Assembly: GCF_016598535.1 (NCBI RefSeq)
Contig: NZ_CP066779.1
Span: forward strand, 744,001-808,000
Origin: Rhodococcus sp. P-2
GTDB lineage: Bacteria > Actinomycetota > Actinomycetes > Mycobacteriales > Mycobacteriaceae
Direction: 5' to 3'
DNA length: 64,000 nucleotides
The notes under the pieces are model-generated. The model saw only the letters and a program-made list of their open reading frames with translations. It ran no database searches and was not told where the DNA came from. Positions 1 to 9,325 of this stretch are shown here, piece by piece (positions within the stretch are counted from its first letter, which is position 1; each line of letters opens with the position of its first letter). Made by a program: the position numbers and the translations under genes.

Positions 1-699
1 GATGACGACGTGACCCTTGACCTCGGCGGTACGGCCGTCTTCGCAGTCGCGAACACGAACTCCCGAGACCCGATCCGCTTCCCGCAGAAAGCCGACGACC
101 TGCGTCGACGTTCGGACGACCGCGCCGTAGTGTGCAGCGGTCCGTGCGACGGTCATGGTGTGCCGAGCGTCGTCGACGACGGTGTCGTAGTACTGGATGC
201 CACCGGTCAGCGAACTGCGCTTGAGGCTCGGCGACATGCGTAGTGCGCCCGCCCGCGTCAAGTGCTTCTGGGAGGGGACCGACTTTGCGCCGCCCATTCG
301 GTCGTACAGGAAGATTCCCGCCGCCATGTACGGGCGCTCCCACACTCGGTGAGCCAGAGGGAACAGGAACTTCAGCGGCTTGACCAGGTGCGGAGCGAGC
401 GTGGTCAGCGAGAGTTCGCGCTCACGCAATGCTTCACGAACGAGGCCGAATTCGAGTTGCTCTAGATAGCGGAGACCGCCGTGGAACATCTTCGACGAGC
501 GACTGGACGTGCCGGATGCGTAGTCACGGGCCTCGACCAACGCAACCTTGAGTCCGCGGGTGGCCGCATCGAGCGCAGCTCCGACACCGACAACACCGCC
601 GCCGACAACGACGACGTCGAATTGCTCGGTCTGAAGCTGTTCCCAAGCAGCTTCACGCTGCCGCGGGCCGAGAAACTGCGCACCTTGCTGCTTACTCAA
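1..699 (-). CDS. glpD: Glycerol-3-phosphate dehydrogenase, N-terminal part (runs off window)
   Basis: FAD-dependent oxidation of glycerol 3-phosphate to dihydroxyacetone phosphate at the membrane, feeding electrons to the quinone pool. The 233 visible codons start at a TTG (697-699) behind a CAGGAG ribosome site. They carry a Rossmann FAD motif (DVVVVGGGVVG, about residues 24-34) and the family segment RSSKMFHGGLRYLE. The frame is open to base 1, so the C-terminal half lies outside. It is divergent from glpK, so the two genes probably share regulation. It matches glpD2 in the M. tuberculosis order, where lpdA follows directly; here glpK and a catabolic block intervene. Confidence 0.93.
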   Translation of the reverse strand, partial: MSKQQGAQFLGPRQREAAWEQLQTEQFDVVVVGGGVVGVGAALDAATRGLKVALVEARDYASGTSSRSSKMFHGGLRYLEQLEFGLVREALRERELSLTTLAPHLVKPLKFLFPLAHRVWERPYMAAGIFLYDRMGGAKSVPSQKHLTRAGALRMSPSLKRSSLTGGIQYYDTVVDDARHTMTVARTAAHYGAVVRTSTQVVGFLREADRVSGVRVRDCEDGRTAEVKGHVVI

Positions 700-807
700 C
701 CCGGTCTCCTGTAAGTCGACGACGAATCCGTTTACAGGCTAGTAGCTTGATCCACATACTGCGACAGCGCACGGATAACTGCGAACGCGCCCGAACATAG
801 GAGCACA
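700..807. promoter_or_regulatory. Divergent glpD/glpK intergenic region
   Basis: This 108-bp spacer must hold the start signals of both divergent glycerol genes. The glpK ribosome site (AGGAG, about 799-803) is clear. I see no convincing operator palindrome or -35/-10 pair. Confidence 0.4.
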
Positions 808-2298
808 GTGAATCAATACATCGCCGCCATCGACCAAGGCACGACGTCGAGCCGCTGCATGATCTTCGATCACGACGGCGCCGTGGTGAGCGTTGCGCAG
901 AAAGAACACGAGCAGATTTTCCCGCGTGCCGGTTGGGTCGAGCACGACCCGGTTGCGCTGTGGATCAACACCCGGGAGGTGGTGGCCGGCGCTCTCGCGA
1001 AGGTCGACCTCACGCGGGCCGACATCGCGGCCGTCGGAATCACGAATCAGCGTGAGACGACCGTCGTTTGGGAGCGTTCGACGGGCAAGCCGATCTACAA
1101 CGCGATCGTGTGGCAGGACACGCGCACGGATCAGCTGTGTGTCGAACTGGGCGGCGACGAGGGTCCCGACAAGTACCGAGACAAGACCGGACTACCACTC
1201 TCGACCTACTTCGCCGGGCCGAAGATCCGCTGGATTCTCGACAACGTCGACGGTGCGAGAGCCAAAGCGGAGGCCGGAGAATTGTGCTTCGGCACCGTCG
1301 ACACGTGGATCGTGTGGAACCTGACCGACGGCGTCCACGTGACAGATGTCACCAATGCGTCACGCACGATGCTGATGGATCTCGAGACCCTCCAGTGGGA
1401 CGAATCGATCTGCGCGGACTTTGGAATCCCGGTGTCGATGCTCCCGGAAATCCGTAGTTCGTCCGAGGTCTACGGCACCGGGCGCCCACGCGGCAATCTC
1501 GCCGGTGTGCCGGTCGCCGGAATTCTCGGTGACCAGCAGGCAGCCACCTTCGGTCAGGCCTGCCTCTCCGAGGGTGAAGCCAAGAACACCTACGGCACCG
1601 GCAATTTCATGCTTCTCAACACGGGAACCAAGCCGGTGCACAGCAAACACGGACTGCTGACCACCGTCTGCTACAAGCTCGGCGAAGCGCCTGCCGTCTA
1701 CGCACTCGAAGGCTCCGTCGCGGTGACGGGTTCCTTGGTCCAATGGCTTCGAGACAACCTCGGAATCATTCAGAACGCCAAGGACATCGAGCCGCTCGCC
1801 GCGAGTGTGGACGACAACGGCGGCGCCTACTTCGTGCCCGCTTTCTCCGGACTTTTCGCACCTCGGTGGCGACCGGACGCGCGGGGTGTCATCGTCGGCC
1901 TGACGCGCTTCGTCAACAGGGGGCACATTGCCCGCGCTGCGCTCGAGGCGACGGCGTACCAAACTCGTGAGGTCATCGACGCCATGCGAGCGGATTCGGG
2001 CGTCGAACTGTCCGCACTGAAGGTCGACGGCGGCATGGTGGTCAACGAAACCCTGATGCAGTTCCAGTCGGACATCCTCGGAGTTCCCGTCATCCGTCCT
2101 GTGGTCAACGAAACGACAGCGCTCGGCGCTGCCTACGCAGCGGGCCTCGCCATCGGTTACTGGGCGGACACCGACGACATCCGCAACAACTGGGCCGTCG
2201 GCCAGACCTGGGAACCGGCGATGGACGAGTCCGAACGGGCACGGCTGTACGCGGAGTGGAACAAGGCCGTCGAGAGAACGTACAACTGGTCCGAGTAA
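808..2298 (+). CDS. glpK: Glycerol kinase
   Basis: Phosphorylates glycerol with ATP to glycerol 3-phosphate, the substrate of the divergent glpD. The 496 residues match the usual length of FGGY glycerol kinases. Visible motifs are the N-terminal phosphate loop DQGTTSSR (9-16), the substrate-binding WQDTRT (102-107), and GDQQAA (241-246), whose Asp242 is in the position of the catalytic base. The GTG start at 808 follows AGGAG at good spacing. It is a single gene followed by a strong inverted repeat. Confidence 0.96.
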   Translation: MNQYIAAIDQGTTSSRCMIFDHDGAVVSVAQKEHEQIFPRAGWVEHDPVALWINTREVVAGALAKVDLTRADIAAVGITNQRETTVVWERSTGKPIYNAIVWQDTRTDQLCVELGGDEGPDKYRDKTGLPLSTYFAGPKIRWILDNVDGARAKAEAGELCFGTVDTWIVWNLTDGVHVTDVTNASRTMLMDLETLQWDESICADFGIPVSMLPEIRSSSEVYGTGRPRGNLAGVPVAGILGDQQAATFGQACLSEGEAKNTYGTGNFMLLNTGTKPVHSKHGLLTTVCYKLGEAPAVYALEGSVAVTGSLVQWLRDNLGIIQNAKDIEPLAASVDDNGGAYFVPAFSGLFAPRWRPDARGVIVGLTRFVNRGHIARAALEATAYQTREVIDAMRADSGVELSALKVDGGMVVNETLMQFQSDILGVPVIRPVVNETTALGAAYAAGLAIGYWADTDDIRNNWAVGQTWEPAMDESERARLYAEWNKAVERTYNWSE

Positions 2299-2353
2299 CG
2301 ACCCAGATCACTCGGGCTAGCTCAGACGTCTTCCATACCGGAAAAGCTGATCC

Positions 2354-2394
2354 TGGTCGCCTATTGATACTTCAGAGGTATCAATAGGCGACCA
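2354..2394. terminator. Perfect 17-bp inverted repeat after glpK
   Basis: Arms 2354-2370 and 2378-2394 are exact reverse complements around a 7-nt loop. It lies 55 bp after glpK and 95 bp before the next gene's start. No T-run follows, so it is either a U-tract-less terminator, as is common in actinobacteria, or an operator for the downstream transporter gene. Confidence 0.5.
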
Positions 2395-2489
2395 ACTTGG
2401 TATTGGACGTGACCTACACCACTCTGCGAATCTCATTCAGGCGCGCCACGTTTCGGCGCCACGAATGATGCAGAGAAAGGTCGCCACGC

Positions 2490-3905
2490 ATGAGTTCACC
2501 CACTCGCAGTTCCGAGGAGATCAACGCCAAGGCCCGAAGAGCCGGTATCGCTTCGTTCATCGGAACCACTATCGAGTGGTACGACTTCTACATCTACGGC
2601 ACCGCGGCTGCCCTGGTATTCGGCGACATCTTCTTCTCCGACACTCTCCCGAGCGGAGTCGGAACTCTCCTCGCCTTCATCACCCTCTGGGCAGGCTTCC
2701 TCGCCCGGCCCATCGGCGGGATCATCTTCGGTCACCTCGGCGACCGGATCGGACGCAAGAACACTCTCGTCATCACCTTGATGATGATGGGCGTCGCCAC
2801 AGTCGGCATCGGACTCCTCCCCACCTACGCACAGGTCGGGATCTGGGCGCCGATCGGCCTGGTCACCCTTCGCGTCATCCAAGGAGTCGCGGTCGGCGGC
2901 GAGTGGGGCGGAGCAGTGCTCATCGCCAGCGAGAACGCGCCCAAGGGGAAGAGCATCCTCTACTCCGCGTTCGCTCAACAGGGCTCACCCGCCGGGAATC
3001 TGTTGGCCACCATCGCATTCTTCTTTCTGTCCGCGATGCCGACGCCGTCGTTCCTCCTGTACGGATGGCGCATCCCGTTCATCATCTCTTCGGTCCTGGT
3101 CATTCTCGGGATGATCATCCGCCTCAAACTCGAAGAGTCCGACGAGATGAAGGCCGTTCTCGCCCGCAAGAAAGTCGTCAAACTTCCACTCGCCGAAGTA
3201 TTGCGCAAGCATTGGGTACTGGTTCTTCTCGGCGCCGGCGCACTCCCCCTCGCTCAGGTCACCTACTTCAAGAACACCTTCGCATTGTCTTGGGCTACAA
3301 AAGAACTGGGATACGATCGAGGTACCTTCCTGGCCGCCATTGCGATCGCGCTTGTCGTGCAGTTCATCGTCCAACCTTTCGGTGCCGTCCTGGTCTCCAA
3401 GATCGACATGCGAAAAGCCATGTGTCTGATGGTGATACCGGAGTTCGTACTCATGCCCGCGATGTTCTTCGCGATCCGAACCGGGAACTTCACCATCGCG
3501 GTCGTCGCGATGTGCCTGGCCACGATCCCGCATTCGATGTTCTACGGCGCCATCGCCGGCGTTCTCGCCCGGGCCTTCCCCGCCAACATCCGTTACACCG
3601 GATTGTCGACGGCGTACCAACTGTGTTCCCTCGTCGTCGGCGGCGGAACTCCGGTACTGGCGCAGTGGATGCTCAACACGTCCGGCAACATCGTCGGGGT
3701 CGCGATCGTGTCCGGGCTGTACGCCTTTGTCTCGCTGATCTGCACCCTTCTGCTGCTCCGCCGCACCGGGTACAACGCAGGCGAACTGTCGACGGCCGAG
3801 CAGGCGGATCACGACGAGCTCGAACTCGAGAACACTCGTGCCGCTCCGTCGAACTCATCGCAATCCGAAGCGGGTGAAATCGCTACCGGTCGGGCAACCG
3901 TCTAG
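2490..3905 (+). CDS. MFS transporter, metabolite:H+ symporter (MHS) family
   Basis: Proton-coupled uptake permease of 471 residues with about 12 membrane segments, related to ShiA/ProP/PcaT-type carriers. The N-terminus has the MHS hallmark IEWYDFYIYGTAAAL, then GHLGDRIGRK in the cytoplasmic loop 2-3 and RVIQGVAVGGEWGGA in helix 4. The C-terminal 40 residues are acidic and soluble. ATG 2490 follows AGAAAGG. Its stop overlaps the LysR stop by four bases (CTAG). Proximity to a LysR gene and a CoA-transferase operon suggests it imports the carboxylic acid that the operon activates (inference); the substrate cannot be read from sequence. Confidence 0.85.
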   Translation: MSSPTRSSEEINAKARRAGIASFIGTTIEWYDFYIYGTAAALVFGDIFFSDTLPSGVGTLLAFITLWAGFLARPIGGIIFGHLGDRIGRKNTLVITLMMMGVATVGIGLLPTYAQVGIWAPIGLVTLRVIQGVAVGGEWGGAVLIASENAPKGKSILYSAFAQQGSPAGNLLATIAFFFLSAMPTPSFLLYGWRIPFIISSVLVILGMIIRLKLEESDEMKAVLARKKVVKLPLAEVLRKHWVLVLLGAGALPLAQVTYFKNTFALSWATKELGYDRGTFLAAIAIALVVQFIVQPFGAVLVSKIDMRKAMCLMVIPEFVLMPAMFFAIRTGNFTIAVVAMCLATIPHSMFYGAIAGVLARAFPANIRYTGLSTAYQLCSLVVGGGTPVLAQWMLNTSGNIVGVAIVSGLYAFVSLICTLLLLRRTGYNAGELSTAEQADHDELELENTRAAPSNSSQSEAGEIATGRATV

Positions 3906-4798
3906 GCCAGGGACGGCAGCGCCTGCTCGGACAATTTCAACACTTCGAGAAGAGCAGGTCTGTCGTCTCCCTCTCGCCAGGCGATACGCAGTTGAAGAGG
4001 AGGAGGTGGATCCATGACGGGAACAAAGACCACATCCGGGTTCACGATGCTCCGGGCCACCGAGGAAATCGTCAACGAGCATCCGATTTCTGCGGACACC
4101 AACGCGATCAACGACATCGAATCGGGTGCCGTCTGGACGATCCGAGCCAGAAACCCGGCGTTCTTCGACGCAGTGAGCAGTGACTCTCGGAGAATCGAAC
4201 CTGGTTCCGCCGGCAGTGTCACCCAATTCTCGGACTCCAATTCGATCAACCGAACCGATTCCCTCGACGCCAACGGATGGTCTTTCGACATGGCCACCAG
4301 AAAGTCCTCCTCGGCGATCAATCTCGACGTGATCCCGAGCGGTGGGACAGTCCACCGGACCATCCCGATGTCGAGTCGTCGATCGAGCAACATCAACAAC
4401 GCTTCGTTCGCGAAAGCGGAACTGTCGAGCACGAATTCGATACCTGGATTCGTCTTTCTCACCAATTTCGCCCACCGCCCGACGAGCAGGTGCGAAGAGG
4501 TTCCCGCAAAGCCCAGGCGAACGCGACCTGTCGTTCCCTTGCCTGCCGCCGACACCGCGATCTCGGCCATCCGGCACGCGTCCAGAATCTCGCGCGCCGG
4601 AAGCAGCAGCGCTTCACCGGCAGCAGTGAGCCGCACAGTTCGAGTACTTCGATCGAACAACGGCGAACCGAGCTGTTTCTCGAATTGCCGGATCGTTCGA
4701 CTCAGCGGCGGTTGCGCAATCCGAAGCCGCTGTGCCGCACGGCCGAAATGTAGCTCCTCAGCCACCGCGAGAAATGCGTTGATCTGATGAATTTCCAC
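3902..4798 (-). CDS. LysR-family transcriptional regulator
   Basis: 298-residue regulator. Residues 1-60 form the winged HTH (INAFLAVAEELHFGRAAQ, then PPLSRTIRQFEKQLG). The rest is the two-lobed effector-binding domain. The GTG at 4796-4798 was chosen because the HTH begins right after it, although a strong ribosome site is not visible. It is divergent from the CoA-transferase genes (84-bp spacer), the usual arrangement for a LysR activator of a catabolic operon, so it probably responds to the operon's substrate or a pathway intermediate. The effector is unknown. Confidence 0.88.
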   Translation of the reverse strand: MEIHQINAFLAVAEELHFGRAAQRLRIAQPPLSRTIRQFEKQLGSPLFDRSTRTVRLTAAGEALLLPAREILDACRMAEIAVSAAGKGTTGRVRLGFAGTSSHLLVGRWAKLVRKTNPGIEFVLDSSAFANEALLMLLDRRLDIGMVRWTVPPLGITSRLIAEEDFLVAMSKDHPLASRESVRLIELESENWVTLPAEPGSILRESLLTASKNAGFLARIVQTAPDSMSLIALVSAEIGCSLTISSVARSIVNPDVVFVPVMDPPPPLQLRIAWREGDDRPALLEVLKLSEQALPSLA

Positions 4799-4882
4799 CC
4801 GACATTGTTGCGCCACACCGGCCGAACATGTCAAGTTTCCGAAACCGACCGAGTGCGCGAGAGAACAAGAAGAGGTACACCC

Positions 4883-5797
4883 GTGGACAAGACCCTCTCG
4901 ATGACAGAGGCCATCGGCCGATACGTCGAAGACGGGATGACCGTTGCGCTGGAGGGATTTTCGCATCTCATTCCTTTTGCGGCGGCGCACGAGATCATCC
5001 GGCAAGGCAGGAAGGACCTCACGCTCTGCCGGATGACGCCGGACATCGTTTCCGATCAACTCGTCGCCGCCGGCTGCGTCCGAAAGCTGGTTGCCTCGTT
5101 CTTCGCCAGCGGCTCCGCAGGTTCCCTGTACGAGTTACGCAGACGCATCGAGAACCAGGACCCGCTCCCCCTCGCAGTCGAGGAATACAGCCACTACGGC
5201 ATGGTGTGCCGGTATCAGGCGGGAGCCGCCAGGCTCCCCTTCTTCCCGCTGCGGTCGTACGCCGGTAGCGATCTACCCGCGCTCAACCCACAACTGCGAC
5301 TCGTCGAGGATCCGTACGGCGGCGGGAGCGTCTACGTTGTGCCGCCCCTGAATCCGGATGTGACGATCATCGGCGCACAGCGAGCGGACTCGTCCGGGAA
5401 CGCGCAGATCTGGGGCATCGCCGGGGTGCAGCAGGAAGCCGTGTACGCCGCGAAGAAGGCGATCGTCGTTGTCGAAGAACTGGTCGACGACGAGGTCATC
5501 AGGTCAGACCCGAGCCGAACTCTGATTCCCTCGCACGCAGTCGACGCAGTTGTGGTCTGCCCGCGCGGCGCGCACCCGTCGTACGCACAGGGATACTACG
5601 ACCGCGACTGCGGCTTCTACCGACGCTGGACCGAGATTTCCAAAGATCCTTCGCTGCTGAGAAATTGGCTCGACGAATGGGTGTACGCACTTGGCGATCA
5701 CGATGAATATCTCGCCAAGCTCGGAGCAGACTACTGGTCGGATCTCGAGGTCGGATCAAAACTCTCCACACCTGTCGACTACGGGAGCAGACTATGA
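4883..5797 (+). CDS. CoA-transferase family I, alpha subunit (GctA-like)
   Basis: Alpha subunit of a heterodimeric acyl-CoA transferase, 304 residues. EGFSHLIPFAAAHEIIRQG (about 24-42) and RMTPDIVSDQL are typical of the group annotated as glutaconate/3-oxoacid CoA-transferase subunit A. The GTG at 4883 follows AGAAGAGG; an ATG further upstream would run into the LysR start and adds residues that look non-homologous. Its stop overlaps the beta-subunit start (ATGA), so the subunits are translationally coupled. The substrate is not assigned; the neighbouring MHS permease points to an imported carboxylate. Confidence 0.85.
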   Translation: MDKTLSMTEAIGRYVEDGMTVALEGFSHLIPFAAAHEIIRQGRKDLTLCRMTPDIVSDQLVAAGCVRKLVASFFASGSAGSLYELRRRIENQDPLPLAVEEYSHYGMVCRYQAGAARLPFFPLRSYAGSDLPALNPQLRLVEDPYGGGSVYVVPPLNPDVTIIGAQRADSSGNAQIWGIAGVQQEAVYAAKKAIVVVEELVDDEVIRSDPSRTLIPSHAVDAVVVCPRGAHPSYAQGYYDRDCGFYRRWTEISKDPSLLRNWLDEWVYALGDHDEYLAKLGADYWSDLEVGSKLSTPVDYGSRL

Positions 5798-6579
5798 CCA
5801 CCACGATTGTCAGCAGTAACACCACCTCGACCGAAACGATCGTCGCCGTCGCGGCACGCGAGTTGGCGGGTAAGCGCCGGGTTTTCGCCGGAGTCGGACT
5901 CCCCACGCTCGCAGTCGATCTCGCGCGGCACACGTCGAATCCGGACGTCGAACTGATCTACGAATCCGGAGTGTGCGGCGCGCATCCTTCGGCCATGGCC
6001 GAAGGTATCGCCGACTCCGTCGTGGTCTCCGGTGCCGAATCCGTGCTCAGTATGGCCGCGCTCTTCGGTTATGTCCTACAAGGCGGCAACGTCGACGTCG
6101 GATTTCTCGGGGCCGCTCAAATCGATCGAACGGGAAGTCTGAACACAAGCTTCATCGGGGACTGGAAGAACCCGACGGTCAGACTTCCCGGAGCGGGAGG
6201 GGCAGTCGAGATCATCGCGAACGCCGCCGAGATCTTCGTAGTGATGCGCCGCCACGACCTCAGTTCCTTCCCCGCCGAGCTCGACTTCTGCACCTCACCA
6301 AGCCCCGCTCGCGCCTTCGCCAGCGGAAAGGGCATCATGCCGGCAGGTGCAGGAGTGACCAAGGTGTTCACCAACCTCGGTGTCCTGACACACCAGGGCC
6401 CCGGCGGCGAGTTGGAGCTGACCAGTGTCCACGAAGGCGTCTCGGTCGATCAGGTGCGAGAGTCGACGGGATGGGATCTGGCCGTCGCCGACCACGTCAC
6501 TGTCACCACCCCGCCGTCCGGCGCGGAAATCGATCTGCTCCGCAACACTATCGACAAGGTCAGGCTGTACCTGAGGTGA
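5794..6579 (+). CDS. CoA-transferase family I, beta subunit (GctB-like)
   Basis: 261-residue partner of the preceding alpha subunit. It has GVGLPTLAVDLARH near the N-terminus and YESG (56-59), whose Glu57 fits the catalytic glutamate that forms the acyl-glutamyl anhydride in family I enzymes. GAAQIDRTGSLNTSFIG and GAGGAVEI follow, as in GctB and IpdB proteins. The Glu favours a true transferase over an IpdB-type hydrolase, which from memory lacks it. The last 20 bases overlap the 3' end of the convergent aminotransferase gene. Confidence 0.85.
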   Translation: MTTTIVSSNTTSTETIVAVAARELAGKRRVFAGVGLPTLAVDLARHTSNPDVELIYESGVCGAHPSAMAEGIADSVVVSGAESVLSMAALFGYVLQGGNVDVGFLGAAQIDRTGSLNTSFIGDWKNPTVRLPGAGGAVEIIANAAEIFVVMRRHDLSSFPAELDFCTSPSPARAFASGKGIMPAGAGVTKVFTNLGVLTHQGPGGELELTSVHEGVSVDQVRESTGWDLAVADHVTVTTPPSGAEIDLLRNTIDKVRLYLR

Positions 6580-7741
6580 CACTGTCCCGGAGCCTGCCCA
6601 CTGCATCGATCAGCACGGCCTCGGGATACGTCGCGAAACACAATCGAGCGCTTCGACGGAGGTCCGCCTCGACCGCGAAGGCCGTGCCCGGGACAAATGC
6701 CACGCCGTGCTCCAGCGCGACCCCCAGGAGTTCGGTGGTGTCGACGTCGCCGAGGAAATCCATCCAGCAGAACATGCCGCCGCGGACCTCGGAAAAGCGT
6801 GCCAGGCCACCCAATTCTGCCTCGGCAGCGGCAACCAAGGCCTTGGCTCTGGCGCCGTATCCCTCGCGGAGCATGTCGAGGTGCGTTTCGAACCACTCGA
6901 GGTCCGAGAAGAGATCTGCGGTGATCTGCTGAGTGAGGGAAGAACCGCACAGGTCAGCGCCCTGCTTGATCAGTTCGACCGCTTCGCAGACCTTCCGGTC
7001 ACCGTGCAGCCAGCCGACTCGCAGCGCCGGCGCCAATACCTTGGAGGCACTGGACAGCCGAATCACCCTGTCCGACAGCGCCGCCAGCGGCGCGGGCGGT
7101 TGCTCGCCGAAGTACAGTTCGCCGTACGGGTCGTCCTCGAGAACCCAAAATCCATATCGGTCGGCCAGGGCAGCCAGGTGCGTTCGGCGCTGCGCCGAGA
7201 GCACCGCGCCCCGCGGATTGTGGAAATTACTGACGGTGTGAACAACTTTGGGTCGAAGACCGGCGTCGAGTTTCGCTTCGAGTGCGGTGGTGTCCATCCC
7301 GTCCTCGTCCAGCTGGACCGGAACGAGACGAGCCTGCGCCGTTCGAAAAACCTGCAGCGCACCGGTATACGCCGGCTCCTCCACGACCACGACGTCACCG
7401 GCGTCGAGGAGGACCTGCGCGAGCAAGCTCAAACCTTGCTGAGAACCGTGGGTGATCACAACTTCGGACACGTCGAGTGCCCGCCCGATCTTGGAGGATT
7501 CGCGCTCGGCGATCACCTCACGGAGGCGCCGCAAGCCGGACGTCTCGCCGTATTGAACGGACGACGGGTCACCGAGTGCGTCGTGGGCTGCCTTCGAGAT
7601 TCGTTCCCGCGGAATGAAATCGGTGTCGGGCAGTCCGCCGGCCAAGCTGATGACGTCGGACCGGGCAGTCAGGGTGAGCAGATCGCGAATTGCAGAACTA
7701 CGGAGTCCGTCCATACGAGCGGACAGCGCGGCGTGTGTCAT
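6560..7741 (-). CDS. PLP-dependent aminotransferase, class I/II (2-aminoadipate/MocR-type fold)
   Basis: 393-residue fold-type I aminotransferase. The PLP-binding lysine is Lys234 in SSASKVLAPALRVGW; SNFHNPRG (171-178) and DDPYGEL (203-209) supply cofactor and carboxylate contacts. It resembles the LysN/2-aminoadipate transaminase group, i.e. the catalytic half of MocR regulators without the HTH. ATG 7741 follows GGGAG. It is transcribed against the CoA-transferase operon with a 20-bp overlap of coding ends. The amino donor and acceptor are not deducible; a role in branched or aromatic amino acid breakdown is possible. Confidence 0.85.
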   Translation of the reverse strand: MTHAALSARMDGLRSSAIRDLLTLTARSDVISLAGGLPDTDFIPRERISKAAHDALGDPSSVQYGETSGLRRLREVIAERESSKIGRALDVSEVVITHGSQQGLSLLAQVLLDAGDVVVVEEPAYTGALQVFRTAQARLVPVQLDEDGMDTTALEAKLDAGLRPKVVHTVSNFHNPRGAVLSAQRRTHLAALADRYGFWVLEDDPYGELYFGEQPPAPLAALSDRVIRLSSASKVLAPALRVGWLHGDRKVCEAVELIKQGADLCGSSLTQQITADLFSDLEWFETHLDMLREGYGARAKALVAAAEAELGGLARFSEVRGGMFCWMDFLGDVDTTELLGVALEHGVAFVPGTAFAVEADLRRSARLCFATYPEAVLIDAVGRLRDSVTSGTA

Positions 7742-7820
7742 GTGAAGCTCCCAGGCACGCAGAATGAAGGGTCAGAGGAAAACCCCTGAGCCGTCCTGGG
7801 TCAACGGGGCGGGAGAGCGC

Positions 7821-7854
7821 CGAGATACCGACCCTTGATTCGGTCGGCATCTCG
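7821..7854 (-). terminator. Hairpin downstream of lpdA
   Basis: Arms 7821-7833 and 7842-7854 pair at 12 of 13 positions with an 8-nt loop, 68 bp after the lpdA stop on the minus strand. No T-run. The probable role is ending lpdA transcription before the aminotransferase promoter. Confidence 0.5.
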
Positions 7855-7921
7855 ACTATCTCACCAATGCTTCAGTATGTGAAACGAAGATCTCACATTG
7901 TAAGAATACTCTGGTCTGCTA

Positions 7922-9325
7922 TCAGTCCAGGTCGTCGTGCCGCATGAGCTGACGAGCAGCCTCGGTGATCGATCCGGTCAGCGACGGGTACACCGAGAAC
8001 GTCTGAGCCAGGTCGTTGACCGTCAGGTTGTTCTGTACGGCGATCGCGATCGGCAAGATCAGTTCCGAAGCGGTGGGTGCGACCACGACACCGCCGATGA
8101 CCACGCCGGTAGCCGGGCGGCAGAAGATCTTCACGAAACCGCGGCGCAAACCGGACATCTTGGCGCGCGGGTTGGTGTTGAGTGGCAACATGACGGTGCG
8201 AGCGGGCACCTCTCCGTTGTCGATCGCTGCCTGCGAAACACCCACCGTTGCAATTTCCGGGCGCGTGAAGACGGCCGACGCGACGGTCTTCAACTTGATC
8301 GGGCTGACGCCTTCACCGAGTGCGTGGTACATCGCGATGCGTCCCTGCATCGCAGCCACCGACGCGAGCGGGAGCAGTCCGGTGCAGTCACCGGCGGCGT
8401 AGATACCGGAAACCGTGGTGCGCGAGACCCTGTCGACACGCAGGTACCCACCCTTGTCCAACTCGATGCCGACCCGCTCCAGGCCGAGACCGTTGGTGTT
8501 GGGGACGGAACCGACGGTCATCAAGGCGTGGCTTCCTTCGACCGTGCGGCCGTCGGAGAGCTTGACGACGATGCCCTTCTCGGTGCGCTCGACGGCGTCT
8601 GCACGGGCGTGCTTGACGAGAGTGACACCGCGCTCGGCGAGGGCGTCCTCGAGCACGAGCGCCGCATCGGCATCCTCGCCGGGCAGAACACGGTCACGGC
8701 TGGACACGAGCGTGACCTTGACGCCCATCTCGGTGTACGCGGAGACGAACTCGGCACCGGTGACACCGGAACCGACCACAACCAGGTGCTCGGGCAGCTC
8801 GTCCAAGTCGTAGAGCTGACGCCACGTCATGATTCGCTCACCGTCGGGCTCGGCTCCCGGGATGATGCGGGGGCTGGCGCCGGTGGCGATCAACACGACG
8901 TCTGCGTCGATGGTCTTCTGCTCGCCGCTTCCGAGTGTCGCGCGAACCTGGTGTGCTGCCATGCCGAGGAGCGGATCGGTCAGTTCGGCGGTGCCGGAGA
9001 GAACCTCGACGCCCACCGTCTGCAATCGTGCGCGAATGTCCGAGGACTGGGACAACGCGAGACTCTTGACTCGGGAGTGGATCTTCGGCAGTGACACCGA
9101 AGCCTGCTCCGGGTCCAGAGTGATGCCGAGGTCGGATGCACGACGCATGTCGGTGCGGATTCCGGTGGACGCGATGAATGTCTTCGACGGAACACAGTCG
9201 AACAGCACACACGCACCGCCGACGCCGTCCGAATCGACCAGGGTGACCGTGGCCCCGTGCTGCGCGGCTACCAGTGCCGCCTCGTAGCCGGCGGGTCCGC
9301 CACCGATGATCACGATCCGGGTCAT
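7922..9325 (-). CDS. lpdA: NAD(P)H quinone reductase / flavoprotein disulfide reductase family protein LpdA
   Basis: 467-residue FAD- and NAD(P)-binding protein. IVIIGGGPAGYEAA (4-17) binds FAD, VVVGSGVTGAEF binds NAD(P), and IYAAGDCTG is the second FAD motif. Position next to glpD-type and GGCT-like genes matches Rv3303c. Unlike the mycobacterial enzyme as I remember it, both cysteines of a CxxxxC pair are present (Cys39, Cys44). The C-terminal His-Glu dyad of lipoamide dehydrogenase is replaced by VYPSLTGSITE. A quinone reductase role is therefore more likely than classical lipoamide dehydrogenase. ATG 9325 follows GGAGGA. Confidence 0.88.
   Translation of the reverse strand: MTRIVIIGGGPAGYEAALVAAQHGATVTLVDSDGVGGACVLFDCVPSKTFIASTGIRTDMRRASDLGITLDPEQASVSLPKIHSRVKSLALSQSSDIRARLQTVGVEVLSGTAELTDPLLGMAAHQVRATLGSGEQKTIDADVVLIATGASPRIIPGAEPDGERIMTWRQLYDLDELPEHLVVVGSGVTGAEFVSAYTEMGVKVTLVSSRDRVLPGEDADAALVLEDALAERGVTLVKHARADAVERTEKGIVVKLSDGRTVEGSHALMTVGSVPNTNGLGLERVGIELDKGGYLRVDRVSRTTVSGIYAAGDCTGLLPLASVAAMQGRIAMYHALGEGVSPIKLKTVASAVFTRPEIATVGVSQAAIDNGEVPARTVMLPLNTNPRAKMSGLRRGFVKIFCRPATGVVIGGVVVAPTASELILPIAIAVQNNLTVNDLAQTFSVYPSLTGSITEAARQLMRHDDLD

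Noticed and set aside
2465..3877. 470-codon frame overlapping the MHS transporter in another frame
   Set aside because: The transporter frame has signature motifs and a ribosome site; this one is Arg/His-rich without a domain.
4883..6579. IpdAB (steroid ring hydrolase) as the identity of the CoA-transferase pair
   Set aside because: A glutamate fits the catalytic position of true transferases and no steroid-degradation genes are nearby.
7877..7898. CRP/GlxR binding site
   Set aside because: Half-sites fit but the spacer is 10 bp instead of 6.
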